Assembly: GCF_012034205.1 (NCBI RefSeq)
Contig: NZ_JAATEM010000002.1
Span: forward strand, 186,001 to 250,000
Reading direction: 5' to 3'
Origin: Streptomyces composti
GTDB lineage: Bacteria > Actinomycetota > Actinomycetes > Streptomycetales > Streptomycetaceae
Length of the DNA stretch: 64,000 nucleotides
Part shown: one piece after another, positions 1 to 8,129 of the stretch
Position numbering within the stretch: the first letter of the stretch is position 1
Layout of the letters: the number at the start of each line of letters is the position of its first letter
Program-made: the position numbers and the translations under genes
The notes under the pieces: model-generated
Told to the model about the DNA's origin: nothing
The model's database searches: none
Seen by the model: the letters and a program-made list of their open reading frames with translations, nothing else

Positions 1-811
1 TGACGCTCGCCTTGTCGATCACGACCGTCGCGTTGGGCGCCCCGTCGCCCATGCCCGTGCTCTCCCCGGCCTTGGCGATCTTCTGCAGTACCTTCATGCC
101 GGCCTTCGAGACCGTACCGAACGGTGTGTAGTTGGGCGGCAGCTGGCTGTCCTTGTAGACCAGGAAGAACTGGCTGCCTCCACTGTTCTTCTGCCCGGTG
201 TTCGCCATCGCGACCGTGCCGGCCGGATAGATGTTGTCCTTGAGGCTCTTGTCCTTCAGATTCTCGTCCGGGATCGTGTAGCCCGGCCCGCCGGTGCCCA
301 TGCCCGTGGGGTCGCCGCACTGCAGGACATAAATGCCCTGAGTGGTCAGCCGGTGGCACTTGGTGTGGTCGAAGTAGCCCTGGCCGGCCAGGAACTCGAA
401 CGAGTTGACCGTGTGCGGCGCCGCCGACGCCTTCATCGCCACGTCTATCTCACCGCATGTGGTGTCCAGTTTCAGCGTGTACTTCGCCGACTTGTCGATC
501 TCGAGCGCCGGCTCCTTCTTCCACGTCTTGTTCTTCGGCTCGCCCGGGGCCGGCTTGTCACAGGGGTCCGGCGCCTTGCTGGTCGGGGAGGCGCTGGGGG
601 TGATCTCCGCGCTCGCGTTGGTCTTCTCGTCGTCCTGCTTGAGCACCCCGGTCGTGTACAGCGCCAGGCTGCCGATCAGGACGACGCCGAGCACCGAAGC
701 GATCACCGAGTTGCGGATGCGCGCCTTGCGCCGCGCTTCGATACGCCGCTGCTGCTGCCGCAAGAACTTCTCCCGGGCGAGCTGACGCCGCCGCTGTTCC
801 TGGCTGACCAC
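1..811 (-). CDS. Peptidyl-prolyl cis-trans isomerase, cyclophilin type (3' end outside window)
   Basis: Reading leftwards from a GTG at 811, preceded by AGGAG at 8 nt, the frame stays open to the window edge, so about 270 residues are visible and the C-terminus is missing. A basic N-terminus is followed by one hydrophobic segment at about residues 24-45, a Ser/Thr/Lys-rich linker, then a cyclophilin domain. Motifs seen are CHRLTTQG (usual FHR; the catalytic Arg is kept), GDPTGMGTGGPGY, MANTGQKNSGGSQFFLVY and YTPFG. The protein is probably membrane-anchored or exported and assists proline isomerisation in secreted proteins. It is divergent from the metallo-hydrolase at 991. The Cys replacing Phe in FHR is unusual against eukaryotic cyclophilins but looks like a lineage feature. 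Confidence 0.9.
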   Translation of the reverse strand, partial: MVSQEQRRRQLAREKFLRQQQRRIEARRKARIRNSVIASVLGVVLIGSLALYTTGVLKQDDEKTNASAEITPSASPTSKAPDPCDKPAPGEPKNKTWKKEPALEIDKSAKYTLKLDTTCGEIDVAMKASAAPHTVNSFEFLAGQGYFDHTKCHRLTTQGIYVLQCGDPTGMGTGGPGYTIPDENLKDKSLKDNIYPAGTVAMANTGQKNSGGSQFFLVYKDSQLPPNYTPFGTVSKAGMKVLQKIAKAGESTGMGDGAPNATVVIDKASV

Positions 812-990
812 CGGGTTAACTCCTCATGCGTCTCGTGTGTCGACCGGTACGCGTGCGTGCGGTGAGCCGACCGTCTGCGTGTGACCCGTACCGTATATGG
901 GTTCGCTGAGGATTCGGCAGCGCCGGTAGGCTCTGACCGCGGGCTCGGCCCGCCGCAAGCCTTGTGTACCGACTCGAACGAAGGACGATC

Positions 991-1698
991 GTGCTCATTG
1001 CCGGGTTCCCCGCCGGAGCATGGGGGACGAACTGTTATCTCGTCGCCCCCGCAGCCGGTGAGGAGTGCGTGATCATCGACCCCGGCCACCAGGCCGCGCC
1101 CGGAGTGGAGGAGGCGGTCCGCAAGCACCGGCTGAAGCCGGTCGCCGTCGTCCTCACGCACGGCCACATCGACCACGTCGCCTCGGTCGTCCCCGTCTGC
1201 GGCGCCCACGACGTGCCGGCCTGGATCCACCCCGAGGACCGGTACATGATGAGCGACCCCGAGAAGGCGCTGGGCCGCTCCATCGGGATGCCGCTGCTCG
1301 GCGAGCTGACCGTGGGGGAGCCGGACGACGTCAAGGAGCTGGCCGACGGCGCGAAGCTGCAGCTGGCGGGTCTGGAGTTCGGCGTCTCGCACGCGCCGGG
1401 CCATACCAAGGGGTCGGTGACCTTCGGCCTGCCCGAGGCGGCGGACATCCCGCCGATCCTGTTCTCGGGCGACCTGCTGTTCGCCGGCTCCATCGGACGC
1501 ACCGACCTGCCCGGCGGTGACATGGCCGAGATGCTCGACTCGCTGGCCCGCGTGTGCCTGCCGCTCGACGACTCGACCGTGGTGCTGTCCGGCCACGGCC
1601 CCCAGACCACCATCGGCCAGGAGCGCGCCACCAACCCGTATCTGCGGCAGGTGGCCGCCGGCCTGGGAGCCCAGGAGGCTCCCCGACGAGGAATGTGA
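991..1698 (+). CDS. MBL-fold metallo-hydrolase, glyoxalase II-like
   Basis: 235 residues beginning [17 protein letters not shown] chose the GTG at 991 because GAAGGACG sits just upstream; an in-frame GTG at 964 would add 9 residues with a poorer ribosome site. The zinc signature THGHIDH is clear near residue 55, followed by the distal His in HAPGHTKGS, an Asp in FSGDLLF and a late GHGPQT. These fit a two-metal hydroxyacyl-thioester hydrolase fold. The actual substrate cannot be read from sequence. The gene lies 11 nt before hisS, so the two are probably co-transcribed; this pairing is common in actinobacteria. A TAGGCT -10-like hexamer at 927-932 may be its promoter. Confidence 0.9.
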   Translation: MLIAGFPAGAWGTNCYLVAPAAGEECVIIDPGHQAAPGVEEAVRKHRLKPVAVVLTHGHIDHVASVVPVCGAHDVPAWIHPEDRYMMSDPEKALGRSIGMPLLGELTVGEPDDVKELADGAKLQLAGLEFGVSHAPGHTKGSVTFGLPEAADIPPILFSGDLLFAGSIGRTDLPGGDMAEMLDSLARVCLPLDDSTVVLSGHGPQTTIGQERATNPYLRQVAAGLGAQEAPRRGM

Positions 1699-1709
1699 CG
1701 AGACCTTCC

Positions 1710-2972
1710 GTGAGCACTTTCAAGGCCCCCAAGGGCACGTACGACCTGATCCCGCCGGAGTCGGCCAAGTACCTCGCCGTCCGTGAGGCGTTCGCCGCCC
1801 CGCTGCGCAACTCCGGCTACGGCTACATCGAGACGCCCGGCTTCGAGAACGTGGAGCTGTTCGCCCGCGGCGTCGGCGAGTCCACGGACATCGTGACCAA
1901 GGAGATGTACGCCTTCGAGACCAAGGGCGGCGACAAGCTCGCCCTGCGCCCCGAGGGCACCGCCTCCGTGCTGCGCGCCGCCCTGGAGGCCAACCTGCAC
2001 AAGGCGGGCAACCTCCCGGTCAAGCTCTGGTACTCCGGCTCGTACTACCGCTACGAGCGCCCGCAGAAGGGCCGCTACCGTCACTTCTCCCAGGTCGGCG
2101 CCGAGGCGATCGGCGCGGAGGACCCGGCCCTCGACGCCGAGCTGATCATCCTCGCCGACCAGGCGTACCGCTCGCTGGGCCTGCAGAACTTCCGGATCCT
2201 GCTCAACAGCCTCGGCGACAAGGAGTGCCGCCCGGTCTACCGCGCCGCGCTGCAGGACTTCCTGCGCGGGCTCGACCTGGACGAGGACACCCGCCGCCGC
2301 ATCGACATCAACCCGCTGCGGGTGCTCGACGACAAGCGGGAGTCGGTGCAGAAGCAGCTCGCCGGGGCCCCGCTGCTGCGGGACTACCTGTGCGACGCGT
2401 GCAAGGCGTACCACGAGGAGGTCCGCGAGCTGATCACCGCGGCGGGCGTGGCCTTCGAGGACGACCCCAAGCTGGTGCGCGGCCTCGACTACTACACCCG
2501 CACCACCTTCGAGTTCGTCCACGACGGCCTGGGCTCCCAGTCGGCGGTGGGCGGCGGCGGCCGCTACGACGGCCTGTCGGAGATGATCGGCGGCCCCGCG
2601 CTGCCGTCCGTCGGCTGGGCCCTCGGCGTCGACCGCACCGTGCTCGCCCTGGAGGCGGAGGGCATCGAGCTCGAACTCCCCGCCACCACCAGCGTGTTCG
2701 CCGTCCCGCTGGGCGAGGAGGCCCGCCGGGTGCTGTTCACCAAGGTCACCGAGCTGCGCAAGAACGGCATCGCGGCGGACTTCTCCTACGGCGGCAAGGG
2801 CCTCAAGGGCGCCATGAAGAACGCCAACCGCAGCGGCGCCCGCTACACGATCGTGGCCGGCGAGCGGGATCTCGCCGAGGGCGTGGTCCAGCTCAAGGAC
2901 ATGGAGTCCGGCGAGCAGGTTCCGGTCGGCGTGAACGAGATCGTCGCGGAGCTGGAGTCCCGGCTCGGCTGA
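1710..2972 (+). CDS. hisS: Histidine-tRNA ligase
   Basis: 420 residues, the normal length for a bacterial class II HisRS. It charges tRNA-His with histidine using ATP. The start is the GTG giving [16 protein letters not shown]. Motif 2 is seen as [16 protein letters not shown], the histidine-specific motif as [15 protein letters not shown], and motif 3 as [14 protein letters not shown] with GWALGVDR. The C-terminal anticodon-binding domain begins near residue 330 ([12 protein letters not shown]). It follows the metallo-hydrolase after 11 nt. The ribosome site is weak (GAGGA lies far upstream), which suggests translational coupling to the gene before it. Confidence 0.97.
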   Translation: MSTFKAPKGTYDLIPPESAKYLAVREAFAAPLRNSGYGYIETPGFENVELFARGVGESTDIVTKEMYAFETKGGDKLALRPEGTASVLRAALEANLHKAGNLPVKLWYSGSYYRYERPQKGRYRHFSQVGAEAIGAEDPALDAELIILADQAYRSLGLQNFRILLNSLGDKECRPVYRAALQDFLRGLDLDEDTRRRIDINPLRVLDDKRESVQKQLAGAPLLRDYLCDACKAYHEEVRELITAAGVAFEDDPKLVRGLDYYTRTTFEFVHDGLGSQSAVGGGGRYDGLSEMIGGPALPSVGWALGVDRTVLALEAEGIELELPATTSVFAVPLGEEARRVLFTKVTELRKNGIAADFSYGGKGLKGAMKNANRSGARYTIVAGERDLAEGVVQLKDMESGEQVPVGVNEIVAELESRLG

Positions 2973-3205
2973 GGGACCGCTCCGCCCGCGCGGTTCCGCA
3001 GGCGCCGGAGGCCGATCGCCCCCGGCGCCTGCGCGCACGCCGTACATCCGTACGACACTGCGACGAACATCGGCCGAAACCGAACGCTCACGGGTGAGTG
3101 CCGGTCATTCCTTATGCCCGGCGAACGGCGCCGCCGCGGGCCCGTGCGGCACAATGGCCCCTGCCCGAAGCAAGGCCCACACTCGCTAGTGACGGAATCG
3201 GCGTG

Positions 3206-3871
3206 ATGAGCAAGACGACACTCAAGGACGTCGCCATGGAGCCCGAGCACTCGCCCGCGCAGCGCACCGCCGGCGGGCGGCGCACCGAGGGCGGCAGCCG
3301 GGCCCTCGCCCTGCTGCTGGTGATCACCGGCGCGGCCGGAGTGCTCGCCGCCTGGGTCATCACGCTGGACAAGTTCAAGATCCTCGAGGCCAAGGTCAGA
3401 GGCGAGACCTTCACGCCGGGCTGCAGCCTCAACCCGATCGTCTCCTGCGGCAGCGTCATGGAGAGCGACCAGGCCTCCGTCTTCGGCTTCCCCAACCCGG
3501 TGCTCGGCCTCGTCACCTACGGCATCGTGATCTGCGTCGGCATGAGCCTGCTCGCCGGGGCACGCTTCCCGCGCTGGTACTGGCTCACCTTCAACGCGGG
3601 CACCCTCTTCGGCGTCGCCTTCTGCGCCTGGCTGATGTTCCAGTCCCTGTACCGGATCAACGCCCTGTGCCTGTGGTGCTGCCTGGCCTGGGTCGCCACG
3701 ATCATCATGTTCTGGTACGTGACCTCCTTCAACGTGCGCAAGGGCTTCCTGCCCGCGCCCTCCTGGCTGAAGAGCTTCTTCGGTGAGTTCACCTGGGTCA
3801 TGCCGGTGCTGCACATCGGCGTGATCGGCATGCTGATCCTCACCCGCTGGTGGGACTTCTGGACCGGCTGA
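3206..3871 (+). CDS. Vitamin K epoxide reductase (VKOR) family membrane protein
   Basis: 221 residues with four or five hydrophobic segments. Bacterial VKOR homologues reoxidise a DsbA-like partner with quinone and so support disulfide formation outside the membrane. The two cysteine pairs of the family are present: loop cysteines C73 and C81 (TPGCSLNPIVSCGS) and the quinone-site pair C155-L-W-C158 in NALCLWCC. The start is uncertain. ATG 3206 is taken, but ATG 3236 has the better ribosome site (AAGGA 7 nt upstream) and would remove ten residues. No thioredoxin-fold partner is adjacent. The 233 nt before it hold no other gene. Confidence 0.9.
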   Translation: MSKTTLKDVAMEPEHSPAQRTAGGRRTEGGSRALALLLVITGAAGVLAAWVITLDKFKILEAKVRGETFTPGCSLNPIVSCGSVMESDQASVFGFPNPVLGLVTYGIVICVGMSLLAGARFPRWYWLTFNAGTLFGVAFCAWLMFQSLYRINALCLWCCLAWVATIIMFWYVTSFNVRKGFLPAPSWLKSFFGEFTWVMPVLHIGVIGMLILTRWWDFWTG

Positions 3872-3902
3872 CGGCCCCGGCCCGGGTGTCGGTGCGGTGA
3901 TT

Positions 3903-3915
3903 TAGGGTTCTTGTC
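3903..3915 (+). promoter_or_regulatory. -10 element for a probably leaderless rarA transcript
   Basis: TAGGGT at 3903-3908 lies 7 nt before the GTG start of rarA, so transcription would begin at or next to the start codon. No Shine-Dalgarno is present, as expected for a leaderless mRNA, which is common in Streptomyces. The -35 is not convincing. Confidence 0.5.
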
Positions 3916-5271
3916 GTGGAGCCCGACCTGTTCACCGCCGCAGCCGAAGAACGCCAGGAGAAGGATCCGACCGGCAGCCCTCTGGCGGTCCGGATGCGCC
4001 CGCGCACCCTCGACGAGGTGGTGGGCCAGCAGCATCTGCTCAAGCCCGGCTCCCCGCTGCGCAGACTGGTCGGCGAGGGCGCCTCGGGCCCCGCCGGGCC
4101 CTCCTCGGTGATCCTCTGGGGCCCGCCCGGCACGGGCAAGACGACTCTGGCCCACGTCGTCTCCAAGGCCACCAACGCGCGCTTCGTGGAGCTGTCGGCG
4201 ATCACCGCGGGCGTCAAGGAGGTCCGCACGGTGATCGACGGCGCCCGCCGCGCCTCCGGCGGCTACGGCCAGGAGACCGTCCTCTTCCTCGACGAGATCC
4301 ACCGCTTCAGCAAGGCCCAGCAGGACTCGCTGCTCCCCGCCGTGGAGAACCGCTGGGTCACCCTGATCGCCGCGACCACCGAGAACCCCTACTTCTCGGT
4401 CATCTCCCCGCTGCTCTCCCGCTCCCTGCTGCTCACCCTCGAACCGCTCACCGACGACGACATCCGCGGCCTGATCCGGCGGGCGCTCACCGACGAGCGG
4501 GGCCTCAAGGGCGCCGTCACGCTCGCCGAGGACACCGAGAACCACCTGCTGCGCATCGCCGGCGGGGACGCCCGCCGGGCGCTCACCGCGCTGGAGGCGG
4601 CCGCCGGGGCCGCCCTCGACAAGGGTGAGAGCGAGGTGTCGCTGACCACGCTGGAGGAGACCGTCGACCGGGCGGCCGTGAAGTACGACCGGGACGGCGA
4701 CCAGCACTACGACGTGGCCAGCGCCCTGATCAAATCCATCCGCGGCTCCGACGTGGACGCCGCGCTGCACTACCTGGCCCGCATGATCGAGGCCGGCGAG
4801 GACCCCCGCTTCATCGCCCGGCGCCTGATGATCTCCGCCAGCGAGGACATCGGCCTCGCCGACCCCAACGCGCTGCCCATCGCGGTCGCCGCGGCCCAGG
4901 CCGTATCCATGATCGGCTTCCCGGAGGCGGCCCTCACCCTCAGCCACGCCACCATCGCCCTGGCCCTCGCCCCGAAGTCCAATGCGGCGACCACGGCGAT
5001 CGGCGCCGCGCTGGAGGACGTGCGCAAGGGCCTGGCCGGGCCGGTGCCGGCCCACCTGCGGGACAGCCACTACCGGGGCGCGGCCGGGCTCGGCCACGGC
5101 AAGGGGTACGTCTACCCGCACGACCTGCCCGAGGGCATCGCCCAGCAGCAGTACGCCCCGGACGCCCTCAAGGACCGGGAGTACTACCAGCCCACCCGGC
5201 ACGGGGCCGAGGCCCGCTACGCGGACGCCGTGGAGTGGACCAGGAAGCACCTGGGGCGCAAGCGGTCCTGA
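3916..5271 (+). CDS. rarA: Replication-associated recombination protein A (RarA/MgsA AAA+ ATPase)
   Basis: 451 residues, the usual family length. RarA is a clamp-loader-like AAA+ ATPase that acts at stalled replication forks. Seen are the [17 protein letters not shown] entry motif, Walker A GPPGTGKT (69-76), Walker [10 protein letters not shown] near residue 120, sensor 1 AATTENP, and the C-terminal MgsA domain with [16 protein letters not shown] and [14 protein letters not shown]. The GTG start directly follows a -10-like hexamer, so no ribosome site is expected. The gene is transcribed separately from the membrane gene 44 nt upstream. Confidence 0.95.
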   Translation: MEPDLFTAAAEERQEKDPTGSPLAVRMRPRTLDEVVGQQHLLKPGSPLRRLVGEGASGPAGPSSVILWGPPGTGKTTLAHVVSKATNARFVELSAITAGVKEVRTVIDGARRASGGYGQETVLFLDEIHRFSKAQQDSLLPAVENRWVTLIAATTENPYFSVISPLLSRSLLLTLEPLTDDDIRGLIRRALTDERGLKGAVTLAEDTENHLLRIAGGDARRALTALEAAAGAALDKGESEVSLTTLEETVDRAAVKYDRDGDQHYDVASALIKSIRGSDVDAALHYLARMIEAGEDPRFIARRLMISASEDIGLADPNALPIAVAAAQAVSMIGFPEAALTLSHATIALALAPKSNAATTAIGAALEDVRKGLAGPVPAHLRDSHYRGAAGLGHGKGYVYPHDLPEGIAQQQYAPDALKDREYYQPTRHGAEARYADAVEWTRKHLGRKRS

Positions 5272-5279
5272 GCACCCTG

Positions 5280-5572
5280 TAAACTCTGCTGGAGTGCTGC
5301 GTCCTGTGCTGTCAGAGCGGGACAGTCAGCCGGAGCCCGATCCCGGCGGGATCGGTTCCAGGAGCGTCGCGCACCGGCGAACGGTGTCGCGGGCAGCCCA
5401 CCACCACCCGGAGTCCCGGGAACGGTCGGTGGGCCACTCGCGTGCTGCACGTATGTGCCCAGACCAGGGGAGCGGCTGCCCGGCAGGTCCCTCGCGGACC
5501 CGCAGGGATTCCCCGGCTGCGGATGCGACCTCCCAGCAGACCTGACAAGCCGACACTAGGAAATGAGTAACA
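5280..5572 (+). promoter_or_regulatory. Promoter and long structured leader of rpsD
   Basis: A TAAACT hexamer at 5280-5285 would start a transcript near 5292, leaving about 280 nt of untranslated leader, with no gene in it. The leader contains clear hairpins: CCGATCCC/GGGATCGG with a 3-nt loop (5337-5355), CACCG/CGGTG (5372-5386), and GGTCC/GGACC near 5490. S4 is an autogenous repressor in several bacteria, so a self-regulatory leader is plausible. I do not recognise a known S4-binding pseudoknot here. Confidence 0.45.
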
Positions 5573-6187
5573 GTGGCGAACCAGTCCCGCCCCAAGGTCA
5601 AGAAGTCGCGTGCCCTCGGCATCGCGCTGACCCCGAAGGCCGTCAAGTACTTCGAGGCCCGTCCGTACCCGCCCGGTGAGCACGGCCGTGGGCGCAAGCA
5701 GAACTCGGACTACAAGGTCCGTCTGCTGGAGAAGCAGCGTCTGCGCGCGCAGTACGACATCTCCGAGCGCCAGCTGGTCCGCGCCTACGAGCGTGCCGTC
5801 AAGGTGCAGGGCAAGACCGGTGAGGCCCTGATCGTGGAGCTGGAGAAGCGCCTCGACGCGCTGGTCCTGCGCTCGGGCATCGCCCGCACGATCTACCAGG
5901 CCCGCCAGATGGTCACGCACGGCCACATCCAGGTCAACGGCAAGAAGGTCGACAAGCCCTCCTTCCGTGTCCGCCCGGACGACGTCGTGCAGGTCCGTGA
6001 CCGCTCCAAGGACAAGACGCTCTTCCAGATCGCCCGCGAGGGTGGCTTCGCCCCCGAGGGCGAGACCCCGCGCTACCTCCAGGTGAACCTCAAGGCCCTG
6101 GCGTTCCGCCTGGACCGCGAGCCCAACCGCAAGGAGATCCCGGTGGTCTGCGACGAGCAGCTCGTCGTCGAGTACTACGCCCGCTGA
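5573..6187 (+). CDS. rpsD: 30S ribosomal protein S4 (zinc-free form)
   Basis: 204 residues. S4 is a primary assembly protein of the small subunit; it binds the 5' domain of 16S rRNA and in several bacteria represses its own translation. The S4 RNA-binding fold is visible at about residues 95-155 ([20 protein letters not shown], then [18 protein letters not shown]). The N-terminal zinc cysteines of the C+ type are absent, which fits the paralogue system in actinobacteria where a C- copy can replace the zinc form. The gene stands alone, not in the alpha operon with rpoA. The GTG start gives [14 protein letters not shown]. Confidence 0.97.
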   Translation: MANQSRPKVKKSRALGIALTPKAVKYFEARPYPPGEHGRGRKQNSDYKVRLLEKQRLRAQYDISERQLVRAYERAVKVQGKTGEALIVELEKRLDALVLRSGIARTIYQARQMVTHGHIQVNGKKVDKPSFRVRPDDVVQVRDRSKDKTLFQIAREGGFAPEGETPRYLQVNLKALAFRLDREPNRKEIPVVCDEQLVVEYYAR

Positions 6188-6210
6188 CCCAGCAGGCAGC
6201 GTCTCCGCGG

Positions 6211-6249
6211 CCCGCCGCTGTCCCGCCCTTCCGGGCGGGGCGCGGCGGG
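6211..6249 (+). terminator. Hairpin terminator after rpsD
   Basis: The outer stem is CCCGCCGC (6211-6218) with GCGGCGGG (6242-6249), the inner stem TCCCGCCC with GGGCGGGG, and the tetraloop TTCC (6229-6232). It begins 24 nt after the rpsD stop codon. There is no strong U-tract, as is usual in Streptomyces. Confidence 0.7.
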
Positions 6250-7177
6250 TTCGTGCTTCCCGGCCCGCTCGGCCCGGCGAGGGCGGCCCGGCCCGGTGGG
6301 GGCGGGACGGCCGCTCGGCGGCGTTCCGGTCACGGCCCCGGTGCGCCCCGGCCCGGAGCCACCTCCTTCCGGCCCCGACCCCGGCCGCCGGGCCCCGCTC
6401 CCGGGCGGGGGCGCGGGCGACCGCCGGCTTCCCGGCCGGGGCACGTGCCGCCCCGGGCCCCGCTCCCGGGCGGGAGGCCCCGGTCGTGGACCTGTGGACC
6501 TGGTCCGGTGGCGTCCCGCCCCGCCTTCCGGTGCCGCCACACGGCCCGTCCGGCAGACGCTGACCGCGCCGGCCGCATCTCCCGGTCCCGGTCCGCCTCA
6601 CGGCACCCGGCGCACCATCCGCCCGGGCCCTCGGGGCGCACATCTCGTGCCGAGCGCTGCCCGGGGCCGAGCAGGCCGGGAACCGACCCGCGCGCGTGCA
6701 TCCGGCGCGCCCCGGCGGACCGGCCGAGCGGCGCGCCGGCAGCTGCACCGACGCGCACCGGCGGACCGCCGCGGGCTCGAGGCCCGGCGGGCAGCCCACA
6801 CCATGCCTGCGGTGTGCCTGTGTGCCGGTGTGCCGGTGGGCCGCGCCGTCCTGGAGGAGGCGCCCGCTCGGCGCCGGCCGCCGTGCGGGCATGCGGCGTG
6901 TCGGAGGGGCCGGCCGCCGGGCCGCGCGCCGGCGCGGTGCCCCCCGGCCGTCTCACCGTCGGCGCGAGTCCCGGCGGCTCGGTCTGGCGGCGCGCACGGC
7001 TTGCCGGGCGCCGGTGCGGCTCCGGCGTGGCGCCGCAGCCCGCCTCGCCGACTCTGCGCGGGCGCGCACCGGGTGCGCGGAGCTCTCACCGACTGCGCCT
7101 GACGCCCCGCCAGTCCGGTGGGGCGGCGCGGGCGGAAGCCCGGTGGGCGCCGGGCGTGATCGGCCCGGCGCGGTCCG
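6250..7177. other. GC-extreme non-coding region between rpsD and the DUF948 gene
   Basis: About 0.93 kb with no open frame that looks like a protein on either strand; translations are Arg/Pro/Gly/Ala tracts without motifs. It contains an exact 20-nt direct repeat at 6390-6409 and 6455-6474, each centred on CCCGGG and partly self-complementary, plus many GGCCGG and GGGCCC blocks able to form hairpins. A run of tgtgcc/tgtgcg words lies at about 6810-6835. I see no tRNA or known RNA family here. Confidence 0.5.
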
Positions 7178-7229
7178 TACAATCGGGGCCCGCGGCTCCA
7201 CCGGTGCCGGAGGTTAATCCGGTACGGGG

Positions 7230-7263
7230 TCGTGTCACCGGCGCGATAGGCTCGGTGACACGA
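7230..7263. promoter_or_regulatory. Perfect 10-bp inverted repeat spanning a TAGGCT -10 element
   Basis: TCGTGTCACC (7230-7239) and GGTGACACGA (7254-7263) are exact reverse complements around a 14-nt spacer. The spacer holds TAGGCT at 7247-7252, a good Streptomyces -10. A repressor bound here would block the promoter of the DUF948-DUF6167-alaS run. A second -10-like TACAAT lies at 7178-7183. It could also act as an RNA hairpin at the very 5' end if transcription starts upstream. Confidence 0.6.
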
Positions 7264-7306
7264 CTTTCTCGATGTTCAGGCACGTTTCAGGGAGCGGGTG
7301 CACACA

Positions 7307-7762
7307 GTGTCCGGTGGAGAGGTGGCCGGGATCCTGGTGGCCGTCTTCTGGGCGATCCTGGTCTCCTTCCTCGCGGTGGCTCTCGCGAGGCTGGCCCAGA
7401 CGCTCAGGGCGACCACCAAGCTCGTGGCGGACGTGACCGACCAGGCCGTCCCGCTGCTGGCCGACGCCTCCGCGGCGGTGCGCTCCGCGCAGACCCAGAT
7501 CGAACGGGTCGACGCGATCGCCTCCGACGTGCAGGAGGTCACCTCCAACGCCTCCGCGCTGTCCACCACCGTCGCCTCCACCTTCGGCGGCCCCCTCGTC
7601 AAGGTCGCCGCCTTCGGCTACGGCGTGCGCCGTGCCCTGAGCGGCCGCAAGGACGAGGCGCCCGCCCGGGCGCCGGGGCGCACCGTGATCGTGGGCCGTA
7701 CCGTCCCGGGCGCGCGCCGCGACCGGCGCAGCCGCGGGACCTCCCGGGGAAAGAGAGACTGA
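7307..7762 (+). CDS. DUF948 domain membrane-anchored protein
   Basis: About 151 residues starting MSGGEVAGILVAVFWAIL. One N-terminal membrane helix (about residues 5-25) precedes a heptad-rich helical stretch with repeated Asp/Ser/Ala positions (residues 40-95), typical of DUF948 proteins. A basic tail rich in Arg and Pro follows. Function is not known; related small proteins are linked to envelope stress in Firmicutes. GTG 7307 has GGAG 12 nt upstream; GTG 7298 is an alternative with a spacing too short to be good. It is followed after 7 nt by a second small membrane-linked protein and then alaS. Confidence 0.8.
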   Translation: MSGGEVAGILVAVFWAILVSFLAVALARLAQTLRATTKLVADVTDQAVPLLADASAAVRSAQTQIERVDAIASDVQEVTSNASALSTTVASTFGGPLVKVAAFGYGVRRALSGRKDEAPARAPGRTVIVGRTVPGARRDRRSRGTSRGKRD

Positions 7763-7769
7763 CCGAGCG

Positions 7770-8129
7770 ATGTTCCGCCGTACGTTCTGGTTCACCACCG
7801 GCGTCGCAGCCGGCGTGTGGGCCACCACCAAGGTCAACCGCAAGCTCAAGCAGCTGACGCCCGAGCACCTCGCCGTCGCCGCCGCGAACAAGGCGCTCGA
7901 GGCCGGTGGCCGGCTGAAGGACCGCGCGGTGGACTTCGCGCTCGAGGTCCGCGACAACATGGCCCAGCGCGAGGCCGAACTCGGCGACGCGCTCGGGCTC
8001 AACGCCCCCGTCGACCGCGAACTGCCCGCCCCCCGGCTCTACGCCGTCATCGAGAACCGCAGCAGGCCCCCGTACGCCGAGGGCCTGACGTACAAGACGT
8101 ACCCGTACAACCGGAATGAGGACCACTGA
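7770..8129 (+). CDS. DUF6167-type small membrane-associated protein
   Basis: 119 residues, [21 protein letters not shown] short N-terminal hydrophobic segment (6-20) is followed by an amphipathic region with [15 protein letters not shown] and [17 protein letters not shown] know it only as a conserved actinobacterial protein next to alaS and assign no activity. Its stop codon shares one base with the alaS start (TGATG), so the two are translationally coupled. Confidence 0.8.
   Translation: MFRRTFWFTTGVAAGVWATTKVNRKLKQLTPEHLAVAAANKALEAGGRLKDRAVDFALEVRDNMAQREAELGDALGLNAPVDRELPAPRLYAVIENRSRPPYAEGLTYKTYPYNRNEDH

Noticed and set aside
6253..7857. Open frames in the gene-free region after rpsD
   Set aside because: The long frames run into the DUF948 gene in the wrong phase, and translations are Arg/Pro/Gly/Ala tracts. 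No start with a ribosome site and no motif.
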